Below are positions 16,253-22,838 of a stretch of DNA of 24,131 bases, piece after piece; the stretch's first letter is position 1; each line of letters opens with the position of its first letter. The position numbers and the translations under genes were made by a program. Source of the DNA: Klebsiella pneumoniae (GTDB lineage Bacteria > Pseudomonadota > Gammaproteobacteria > Pseudomonadales > Pseudohongiellaceae); assembly GCA_945869725.1 (NCBI GenBank), contig CAMBPO010000038.1, forward strand, positions 1 to 24,131. Direction: 5' to 3'. Below the pieces are notes generated by a model. That model ran no database searches. It saw only the letters and a list, made by a program, of their open reading frames with translations, and was not told the DNA's origin.

Positions 16253-16307
16253 CTGATCAACTGCACTGATCAGCTATAAGGTTCATCTGTACGGCTTAAC
16301 TGTACGG
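16253..16307. repeat. Two pairs of direct repeats upstream of the photolyase
   Basis: CTGATCA occurs at 16253-16259 and 16266-16272, and CTGTACGG at 16287-16294 and 16300-16307; each pair has a 13-base period. They fill most of the gap before the photolyase ribosome site (AGGAAGG, 16313-16319). They could be paired half-sites for a regulator of light-responsive expression, or small slippage duplications. Confidence 0.5.
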
Positions 16308-16329
16308 AATATAGGAAGGCTGCATCACT

Positions 16330-17652
16330 GTGATCAATACTTTGTACTGGATGACCCACGACCTGCGGCTGGATGACAATCCAGCCCTGGTCCGCGCAAC
16401 CTGGAGCAACCGGCTGCTGTGTGTGTATTGTGTTGATCCACGCTGGTTTTCGGCGCATCGCTATCACGTCAGTTCCATGGGCTCACATCGCTGGCAATTT
16501 GTGCAGCAGAGTCTGGACAACCTGAATATGCAGATGAACAAACTGGGCCAGCATGTGCTGATCGAGTTTGGTTATCCGGAACAGCAGTTAGCTGCCTTGA
16601 TTGTTAAACACCGCATTACACGCCTGGTGTGCAGCCGTCAGTTTGGGGTCGATGAGCAGGCCATTCTCAGCAATCTTACCAAGCGATTACCTGACCTTAG
16701 AATTGAAGAAGTGGATACCTTCACGCTATTTGAATTGAAGGATCTGCCCCTCACGCTGGCGGAAACCCGCAAGTCATGGACGTATTTCAGACAAAAAGCC
16801 CAGGATTACCCGCTGCCATTACCGTTGTCAGCACCCACCAGTTTGCCTGCATCACCCGTCGCTGCCGCCGTGCCGGCCTGGCCTGCACGATTACCTGAAT
16901 GGGCGCCGGCAGCCGCCAACGATGCAGGTTTGTTTGGTGGGGGCGAGACGGCTGGCCAGAGACACCTGCAGGAGTATTTTGGCAGCACCTGGCCTGCACA
17001 GTACAAAGAACTGCGCAATGAACTTGATGGCTGGCATCACTCCACAAAACTCTCTCCATGGTTAAATCGCGGCTGCCTGTCGGTAAGACGCGCCAAGATT
17101 GCCGTTGATGCCTACATCAAAGAGCACGGCAGCACGGAGTCTACCGGGTGGATCACCGCCGAACTGCTGTGGCGGGAATACTTCCAGTGGCTGGCGCTGG
17201 AACTGGGCACCCAACTGTTCCGCTTTAAAGGCATCGCCGGTCGCGCGCCACTGACCTGTGTACACCCCGAGCGTTACCAGAAGTGGTGCAATGGCACCAC
17301 GCCCTTCCCGCTGGTGAATGCATGTATGCGTCAGCTCAAACTCACCGGTTACCTGTCCAATCGCGGTCGGCAGATTGCCGCTAGTTGTTTTGTTAACGAG
17401 CTGGGCATGGATTGGCGTTACGGCGCAGCCTGGTTTGAACACCAGCTGACCGACTATGATGTGGCAGTCAATTGGGGCAACTGGCAGTACATTGCCGGTG
17501 TTGGTGTTGACCCCAGGGGCGGCCGGCACTTTGATCTCGATAAACAGACCGCCCTGTACGATGCTGATGGAACCTACACGGCCAAATGGGCGCCAGGCAT
17601 CACCGATTCAGTGCTGGATTCTGTTGATGCTGCCGATTGGCCAATCGCCTAA
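16330..17652 (+). CDS. Cryptochrome/photolyase, DASH type
   Basis: 440-residue flavoprotein of the photolyase-cryptochrome superfamily. DASH members repair cyclobutane dimers mainly in single-stranded DNA and may also sense blue light. An N-terminal alpha/beta domain (MINTLYWMTHDLRLDDNPAL) for the antenna pigment is followed by the helical FAD domain. DASH-type landmarks are STKLSPWLNRGCLSVR (238-253), ELLWREYFQW (278-287), PFPLVNACMRQL (325-336), TGYLSNRGRQIAAS (339-352), ELGMDWRYGAAWFE (357-370) and NWGNWQYIAGVGVDPRGGR (381-399). The start is a GTG with AGGAAGG ten bases upstream. Residues 160-200 are a proline/alanine-rich linker between domains. With the proteorhodopsin at the window start it fits a sunlit surface habitat. 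Confidence 0.95.
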   Translation: MINTLYWMTHDLRLDDNPALVRATWSNRLLCVYCVDPRWFSAHRYHVSSMGSHRWQFVQQSLDNLNMQMNKLGQHVLIEFGYPEQQLAALIVKHRITRLVCSRQFGVDEQAILSNLTKRLPDLRIEEVDTFTLFELKDLPLTLAETRKSWTYFRQKAQDYPLPLPLSAPTSLPASPVAAAVPAWPARLPEWAPAAANDAGLFGGGETAGQRHLQEYFGSTWPAQYKELRNELDGWHHSTKLSPWLNRGCLSVRRAKIAVDAYIKEHGSTESTGWITAELLWREYFQWLALELGTQLFRFKGIAGRAPLTCVHPERYQKWCNGTTPFPLVNACMRQLKLTGYLSNRGRQIAASCFVNELGMDWRYGAAWFEHQLTDYDVAVNWGNWQYIAGVGVDPRGGRHFDLDKQTALYDADGTYTAKWAPGITDSVLDSVDAADWPIA

Positions 17653-17702
17653 GTACTGGCATGCCAATGCTGCAACTGCCTGACATCATACCTGGCCGCT
17701 GA

Positions 17703-18653
17703 TCAGCGACGCGCGCCCAGCCACCAACGCAGAGTATCGGTGACCATTTCTTTGGCATCATGCTGCACAAAGTGGCCTGCGCCGGGCACCGCCACAATGG
17801 TGGTATCGGCGTTATTCCAATCCCAAGTGTTATTGAGTCCGTCGGCATGCAGCGCGGTATCGTCCAGGCCATGGATGACCAGCAACGGCATGTTCAGCTG
17901 CGGAACATCCGGCGATAACGCTGGCGCAGTCGCTGAGAATGCCGGCAGCGTCGGGAAATTACGCTTGTAGTAGGCAATCATGGCATCAAAGTCTGACTGC
18001 GCAAACGCTTCCACGTAGCGCGCACGGGCCACCGGGTCACGCACCCAGCCCGACAGGGTCTGCGGTGTCATCGGCATGCCGAACATGATGGTCGGATCTG
18101 ACGGACTGCCGGCCTGAAACGCGCGCGCATAAGCACTGTTGGCCCGCTGCTCTTCGTTGATGGTGAGTTCCCGGATCATGGCATGGGGATGCGGCAGATT
18201 CATAACAATCAGCTTGTCGACCATCTGCGGATACGTGAACGCAAAATTCCACGCCACCATGCCGCCCCAATCATGGCCAACCACCACGGCACTTTCCTGA
18301 CCAAACGAGCGGATGACAGCAGCAACATCTGCGGTCAACAGGCTCATATCGTAGTTTTCATCACCGGCAGGACTGTCGCTGAGGTTGTAACCACGCTGGT
18401 CGATGGCCACGACCTGGTACTGATCCTGCAATCCTTCCATCTGGTGACTCCAGCTGTACCAGAAATCCGGAAAACCATGAATCATCACCATCAGCGGCCC
18501 TTCACCCACCGTGGCGTAATGAATGCGCACGCCATTGTTGTCTGCATAACCGTGAGTGGCGCTGTCCCAGACATCCGCGTGCGCTGCTGAGGCAGCCATC
18601 GCCGTGATCCATACAGCGGCTACCAGTGTTCGACATCGTTTCAAAATAGTCAT
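17703..18653 (-). CDS. Exported alpha/beta hydrolase, epoxide hydrolase-like
   Basis: 316 residues with a Sec signal peptide (about 1-26, ending AAHA) and the alpha/beta hydrolase fold. HGFPDFWYSW (59-68) is the oxyanion region, GHDWGG gives nucleophile Asp128, Asp264 or Asp265 in GLDD is the acid and His294 in GAGHFVQHD is the base. An Asp nucleophile with lid Tyr229 (AYYKRNF) points to the epoxide hydrolase/dehalogenase group rather than serine esterases. The ATG overlaps the stop of the GNAT gene by four bases (ATGA), so the two form an operon. Substrate unknown. A 12-base palindrome (17697-17708) overlaps its stop codon. Confidence 0.9.
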   Translation of the reverse strand: MTILKRCRTLVAAVWITAMAASAAHADVWDSATHGYADNNGVRIHYATVGEGPLMVMIHGFPDFWYSWSHQMEGLQDQYQVVAIDQRGYNLSDSPAGDENYDMSLLTADVAAVIRSFGQESAVVVGHDWGGMVAWNFAFTYPQMVDKLIVMNLPHPHAMIRELTINEEQRANSAYARAFQAGSPSDPTIMFGMPMTPQTLSGWVRDPVARARYVEAFAQSDFDAMIAYYKRNFPTLPAFSATAPALSPDVPQLNMPLLVIHGLDDTALHADGLNNTWDWNNADTTIVAVPGAGHFVQHDAKEMVTDTLRWWLGARR

Positions 18654-19372
18654 TTCTGTTCCCTGTTGTTGGTTGGTTTAACCGTGGGTTTCAACATTTT
18701 TGTCATGCGTTGGTGCGGCAAGCCTACCTCAACATAGGCTGGGCCTTCGCAGGCATAGTGACTGGCCTGATAAAACGCAACGGCAGACTCTCTGGCGCTT
18801 AATTCAATCTGTTTAACACCTTCGTTAACCAGAATGTCTTCCACCGCTGCAATCAGGCGCTGCCCGAGGCCGCGCCGCTGGAAGCGGCTGCTGACGGCCA
18901 TTTGCCGCAGCTTTACCTGGCCCTCACCTTTCGGCACGATAACAACACAGGCCAACATCTGCGCAGAGTTGTTATCACTCCCGGTCAGTGAACCCGCTCG
19001 CTGCCAGAGAGTAAAGTGCCGTTGGTCTATTTCCACACTGAGGTTTTCATGCCACAGATTCAGACCCAGAGGCTCGCGCAGAATCTTATGACGCAGCGCC
19101 AGTGTGGTTTTGTATTCCGCGCTGCCGTAGACAATTTCACGGAATTCAAACACCTCTGACAAGGTGTGGCCTATCTCTGTGACACGCTCCGGCAAACTGG
19201 CTGCGCGACGCTGCCAGCTTTCATGGATAACCTGTGCACAGTCATCTACCGCCGATGCCATAGCTGGGGCCTCTAACGTGGTGGCTGAGGTAATGGCCGA
19301 GGTGTTTTCTGTGGCGTTTTCTGAGGTATTCCCTGAGGTATTTCCTGAAGAGCGGCCTGATGTGTTGTTCAT
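18650..19372 (-). CDS. GNAT-family N-acetyltransferase with repetitive N-terminal tail
   Basis: 240 residues as annotated from the ATG at 19372. The GNAT core starts near residue 76 (FEFREIVYGSAEYKTTLALR) and includes the acetyl-CoA pyrophosphate loop QMAVSSRFQRRGLGQRL (QRRGLG, 165-170) and the C-terminal LSARESAVAFYQASHY block, typical of small-molecule or protein acetyltransferases. The first 33 residues are a low-complexity Asn/Thr/Ser/Gly tail made of four-residue units. The start is not certain: an internal ATG at 19261 (Met38) has GAGG upstream and would drop the tail. It overlaps the hydrolase downstream by four bases. Acceptor unknown. Confidence 0.85.
   Translation of the reverse strand: MNNTSGRSSGNTSGNTSENATENTSAITSATTLEAPAMASAVDDCAQVIHESWQRRAASLPERVTEIGHTLSEVFEFREIVYGSAEYKTTLALRHKILREPLGLNLWHENLSVEIDQRHFTLWQRAGSLTGSDNNSAQMLACVVIVPKGEGQVKLRQMAVSSRFQRRGLGQRLIAAVEDILVNEGVKQIELSARESAVAFYQASHYACEGPAYVEVGLPHQRMTKMLKPTVKPTNNREQK
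19286..19357 (-). repeat. Degenerate 12-base tandem repeat, six units, in the GNAT N terminus
   Basis: Six four-codon units encode GRSS, GNTS, GNTS, ENAT, ENTS and AITS-like tetrapeptides. The units have diverged but the 12-base period is clear on the DNA (GAGGTATTTCCT-like units on the plus strand). The period keeps the frame. Confidence 0.7.
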
Positions 19373-19409
19373 GTAAACCCGACGCTGAGTTCTGACGTAA
19401 AAACCTGAT

Positions 19410-19739
19410 ATGAGTACAGACCCGTTTTCCGACAGTGCTTCAGCAAATTCCCGGCATAAGCGCCCGGATATCTGCTGCCTGTGTTATCGGGAACTGGCAC
19501 TGACCTTCCATCACCTGATACCGCGTAAAGTACACCGGCGCAGCTATTTTCAAAAGAATTACAGCCGCGAGCAGTTGAATGAAGGTATTTTTATCTGCCG
19601 CACCTGCCACAAAGGCATTCACGCCCTATATGATGAAATGACACTGGCGCGGCAATTCAATTCCATTGAACAACTGCGCCAAGATACAGAACTGGCAAGG
19701 CACTTTGCCTGGTCCACAAAACAAAAGGCCACGAAGTAA
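19410..19739 (+). CDS. Small HNH-nuclease-like zinc protein
   Basis: 109 residues. CxxC (Cys22/Cys25) and CxxCH (Cys63/Cys66, His67) would bind one zinc, and between them LTFHHLIPRK supplies His34-His35, where the catalytic His of HNH nucleases sits; His71 (GIHALYDE) could be the last HNH residue. This resembles a family of small conserved gammaproteobacterial proteins annotated as HNH endonucleases without known targets. It is divergent from the GNAT gene, only 37 bases away, and has no clear ribosome site. No recognition domain or immunity gene is present, so I would not call it a toxin or restriction enzyme. Confidence 0.8.
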   Translation: MSTDPFSDSASANSRHKRPDICCLCYRELALTFHHLIPRKVHRRSYFQKNYSREQLNEGIFICRTCHKGIHALYDEMTLARQFNSIEQLRQDTELARHFAWSTKQKATK

Positions 19740-19742
19740 ACA

Positions 19743-19787
19743 CAGTGAAGTATCAGCAGTGAAGTAATAGCAGTGCAGTAACAGCAG
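19743..19787. repeat. Three-unit 14-base tandem repeat after the HNH gene
   Basis: CAGTGAAGTATCAG (19743-19756), CAGTGAAGTAATAG (19757-19770) and CAGTGCAGTAACAG (19771-19784), then CAG and a run of nine A. It starts three bases after the HNH stop codon and precedes the next gene by about 50 bases. No hairpin is evident, so a terminator role is not supported. Confidence 0.8.
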
Positions 19788-19835
19788 CAAAAAAAAACAA
19801 CAAGACTCAACAATAATAATGACAGGAGCAACCGC

Positions 19836-20900
19836 ATGCAGATTCATCGACTTGTTCTAAGCCTGACATTGATGACAGTGACCGCCCTCGGCGGACTGAT
19901 ATGCGGGCTGACAGGGGGGCTGCTGATAGGGGCGCCCGTCAGCGCGCAGAATGCATACCAGCCGGCTCGCACCGAATGGGGAGTCCCAGACCTGCAAGGC
20001 ACCTGGTCAATAGCCACACAAACCACGCTTGAACGCCCCGACCGTTACAACGGCAAACTGGTGCTCACCGAAGAAGAAGCCCTGCAATTTGAATCCACTG
20101 TCCAGGCCCGCAACGAGGCTGCCAGCGCACCCAGCGATCCGAGCCGGGCGCCGCCACGCGAGGGCGTGAATGTGGGGGGTTACAACAACTTCTGGATGGA
20201 TCCCGGTGAGCGCCTGATTCGTGTTAATGGCGAGATTCGCAGTTCCATCATGATAGATCCGCCCGACGGCAAATTGCCCTACAACAACACCGGACGCCTC
20301 AATCACCAGACCATGATGGAAATCAGCGAGGGCTACGACGGCCCGGAAGTACGCCCAACGGGTGAGCGTTGCGTGATCGGTTTTGGTTCAACGGCAGGCC
20401 CGCCCAAACTGCCCGTCTCCTATAACAACAATACGCAGATCATCCAGAATAAAGACTACGTGGTGCTGCTGGCGGAGATGAATCACGACGCGCGCATTGT
20501 CAGGCTGGGAAAGTCATTCAGAGAACCGCCCACCTACGACTGGATGGGCGACTCGATTGGTTACTACGAGGGCGACACGCTGGTGGTGGAGACCACCAAC
20601 TTTCACCCGCAGCAAAGTTTTCGCTCGTCGCTGACCCACCGTTTTTACGCATCCAGCAAGATGCACGTGGTGGAACGTTTCACCCGTATCAGTGACGACG
20701 TCATTCAGTATGAATTTACCGTCACCGATGCGGAAAACTACAGTCAGCCGTGGAGCGGCATTATGCCCATGAACAAAACTGATGAGCCCATTTACGAATA
20801 TGCCTGTCACGAAGGCAACTATGCCATGCCGGGTATTCTGGCCGGAGCACGCCGCGCAGAGGCTGATGGGGTACCTTACGCGCCGACCTACAGCTTCTGA
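19836..20900 (+). CDS. Exported protein of unknown function
   Basis: 354 residues; AGGAG seven bases before the ATG makes the start secure. A long signal peptide (about 1-37, ending VSAQN) predicts export. The mature part has no domain I can name, but several blocks look family-conserved: WGVPDLQGTWSIATQ near 48-62, DPPDGKLPY, HDARIVRLG, WMGDSIGYYEGDTLVVETTNF (two overlapping parts) and YEYACHEGNYAMPGIL near the end. Only two mature Cys occur, Cys179 and the one in ACHEGNY, which could pair as a disulfide. Similar 'PDLxGxW' exported proteins are common in gammaproteobacteria and acidobacteria and remain uncharacterised. The neighbours give no clear role. Confidence 0.85.
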   Translation: MQIHRLVLSLTLMTVTALGGLICGLTGGLLIGAPVSAQNAYQPARTEWGVPDLQGTWSIATQTTLERPDRYNGKLVLTEEEALQFESTVQARNEAASAPSDPSRAPPREGVNVGGYNNFWMDPGERLIRVNGEIRSSIMIDPPDGKLPYNNTGRLNHQTMMEISEGYDGPEVRPTGERCVIGFGSTAGPPKLPVSYNNNTQIIQNKDYVVLLAEMNHDARIVRLGKSFREPPTYDWMGDSIGYYEGDTLVVETTNFHPQQSFRSSLTHRFYASSKMHVVERFTRISDDVIQYEFTVTDAENYSQPWSGIMPMNKTDEPIYEYACHEGNYAMPGILAGARRAEADGVPYAPTYSF

Positions 20901-20956
20901 GTGAACCACTCAGACAACGCAGTTACAACAGGGTCGGCGAGTCACTTAACGTTAAC

Positions 20957-21442
20957 TCACTGTCGTGAGATACGATCCAGTGCACCCATCGCAAACGCAG
21001 ACGCCACAAAGGTGAGGTGGACAATCACATACCAGAACAACATGTCAGCGTTAGTGTTCTGCATATTCATGAACACCTTCAACAGGTGAATTGACGAGAT
21101 AGCAACAATACTCGCGGCAACCTTCATTTTCAGCGAGGAAGCATCCATCTTGCCCAGCCAGCTGAGCTTTTCACCATCCTGCGTATCGAGCTCGGATACA
21201 AAATTCTCGTAACCGCTCATCATCACCATGACCAGCAGGCCGCCGACCAGTGCGATGTCAATCAAGGCGAGCACAATCAGAATCACCTCTGCTTCGCTTG
21301 AGCTGAGGATGTTGGCGAACAAGTACAGCACTTCCTGAAAAAACTTGATCATCAGGGCAATCAAGGCAAGGCTGAGGCCCAGATAAACAGGTGCCAGCAA
21401 CCATCGAGAGCGCAGCATCAGGGTTTCAATAAGACGTTCCAT
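20957..21442 (-). CDS. yqhA: UPF0114 (YqhA-like) inner-membrane protein
   Basis: 161 residues, the usual length of the UPF0114/TIGR00645 family. Three to four membrane segments are visible (about 14-40, 52-76, 108-126 and 133-153). Family blocks include [29 protein letters not shown] and [22 protein letters not shown]. Function is not established; conservation with E. coli YqhA suggests a general membrane role. The ATG at 21442 has a weak GAG ribosome site. It converges on the 354-residue exported protein and lies 119 bases downstream of the symporter gene on the same strand. Confidence 0.92.
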   Translation of the reverse strand: MERLIETLMLRSRWLLAPVYLGLSLALIALMIKFFQEVLYLFANILSSSEAEVILIVLALIDIALVGGLLVMVMMSGYENFVSELDTQDGEKLSWLGKMDASSLKMKVAASIVAISSIHLLKVFMNMQNTNADMLFWYVIVHLTFVASAFAMGALDRISRQ

Positions 21443-21561
21443 AGTAAATTCTCGGACAGATTTGATGTGTTGAATTGAACAATGGCGTTAGCCAGCGGCT
21501 GCGGCAGTATAACCGAGCGGGGTGTGCGGCTGCATCCGTGCTGTTGTTGAGAAGCCGTTGA

Positions 21562-22707
21562 TCAGCGCTGGGCTTGCTCATCCAGCATCAGCGCCAGCGC
21601 ACCGTCACAGGTCACATTGCAGGCGGTACCAAAACTGTCCTGCGCCAGATACAGCGCTATCATCAACGCCAGCGCACTTTCACCAAATCCCAGCATACTG
21701 CCCAGCAAACCGACTGCCGACATCACCGCGCCGCCCGGTACCCCCGGCGCGGCCAGCATCACCACTCCCAAAGTCAGGATAAACGGCACCATCAGCGAGA
21801 GCGGAGGAATCTCCATATTGGATTGCATACTGATTACCGCTACTGCACAACTGACAATGGTGATGGTGGATCCGGACAGATGCACGGTGGCAAACAGCGG
21901 TACCGTGAAGTTGGCAATATCCTCACTGACACCGTTATTTTTGCTGCACTGCAAGGACACCGGAATGGTCGCGGCGCTGGACATGGTGCCGAGCGCGGTG
22001 AAATAAGCCGGCATCATGTTGCGCAGCAGCGCCAGCGGAGAGCGTCCGATGCGTATCCCTGCCAACACAAACAGCAGCGTAATCCACACCCAGTGCAGCA
22101 CCACCGCCATGCCCAGCACAATCGCAAAACTGCGCAGGGTCACAAACACCGTGCCGGCCGCCGCCATCTCCGCAAACACCCCGGCAATATACACAGGCAA
22201 CATGGGAATGATCGCCTTGATCAGCAGCCACTGAATCAGGTCACGGCCCTGATCCGATAACTGCTGCAAGGACTGCGCGCCGGTTGCGGCGATGCCCAGT
22301 CCAAACACAAACGCCATCAACAGCGCCGTCATCACATTAAACACCGGCGGCACCGTGATGGAGACGTAGGGCAACAGTGTTGCCACCTGCCCGGCATCCA
22401 GCGCCGCGGACGGACTGGTCAAGGCCGGCACCACAACCGACGCAACCACAAAGGTCATGAATCCTGCCAACAAGGTTGACACATAGGCCAGCCCCAGCGA
22501 GCGCCCCAGCAATTGACCTGACTTCTGCGGCAACGCGGCAATGCCACTGGTGATAAAAAACAAAATCAGCAGCGGAACCGTAAAAAACAACAGCTCCGCA
22601 AACAACGCTTTGACGGTGATCAAAATGCGGGTAATCCACTCCGGCGCAAACAGCCCCAGCACAATCCCCAGCGTAATTCCGGCAATCAGTTTTAAGATCA
22701 GTTTCAT
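21562..22707 (-). CDS. Dicarboxylate/amino acid:cation symporter (DAACS family)
   Basis: 381 residues from the ATG at 22707, which has AAAAGG upstream and leads straight into the first membrane helix (MKLILKLIAGITLGIVLGLFA). A longer frame from 22869 would add 54 unrelated residues and overlap the divergent gene, so I reject it. The family moves glutamate, aspartate or C4-dicarboxylates with Na+ or H+. Signatures: the serine-containing re-entrant loop FTALGTMSSAATIPVS, the NFTVPLFATVHLSGSTI helix corresponding to 'PLGATINMDG', and the final block AQDSFGTACNVTCDGALALM, matching 'D...T..NV.GD'. Somewhat shorter than typical (about 400-430). Replacement of NMDG by HLSG suggests a substrate or ion coupling unlike classic GltP/DctA. 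Confidence 0.9.
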   Translation of the reverse strand: MKLILKLIAGITLGIVLGLFAPEWITRILITVKALFAELLFFTVPLLILFFITSGIAALPQKSGQLLGRSLGLAYVSTLLAGFMTFVVASVVVPALTSPSAALDAGQVATLLPYVSITVPPVFNVMTALLMAFVFGLGIAATGAQSLQQLSDQGRDLIQWLLIKAIIPMLPVYIAGVFAEMAAAGTVFVTLRSFAIVLGMAVVLHWVWITLLFVLAGIRIGRSPLALLRNMMPAYFTALGTMSSAATIPVSLQCSKNNGVSEDIANFTVPLFATVHLSGSTITIVSCAVAVISMQSNMEIPPLSLMVPFILTLGVVMLAAPGVPGGAVMSAVGLLGSMLGFGESALALMIALYLAQDSFGTACNVTCDGALALMLDEQAQR

Positions 22708-22774
22708 GTCGCAGGCCTTTTGATGGTCTTTTTTGGAATGCTGGCATACTAGCACGGCCAAAGTCACCGCTGCA

Positions 22775-22803
22775 TTGTGTCGGCATAGGGGCTGGATTAT
22801 GAT
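22775..22803 (+). promoter_or_regulatory. Sigma70-like promoter of the serine hydrolase
   Basis: TTGTGT (22775-22780) and TATGAT (22798-22803) are separated by exactly 17 bases. Transcription would start near 22810, leaving a leader of about 30 bases before the ATG at 22839 with its GGGG ribosome site. It sits in the 131-base gap shared with the divergent symporter gene. Confidence 0.55.
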
Positions 22804-22838
22804 CGGGGCACTTAAAAACAAAGGCAGGGGAAACCGCC

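Noticed and set aside
19410..19739. HNH protein as part of a restriction or toxin-immunity system
   Set aside because: No methyltransferase, specificity, delivery or immunity gene is near it; the neighbours are a GNAT enzyme and an exported unknown protein.
21574..22260. 228-codon plus-strand open frame rich in His, Arg and Gln
   Set aside because: Antisense shadow of the DAACS symporter; composition typical of a mirrored membrane-protein gene.
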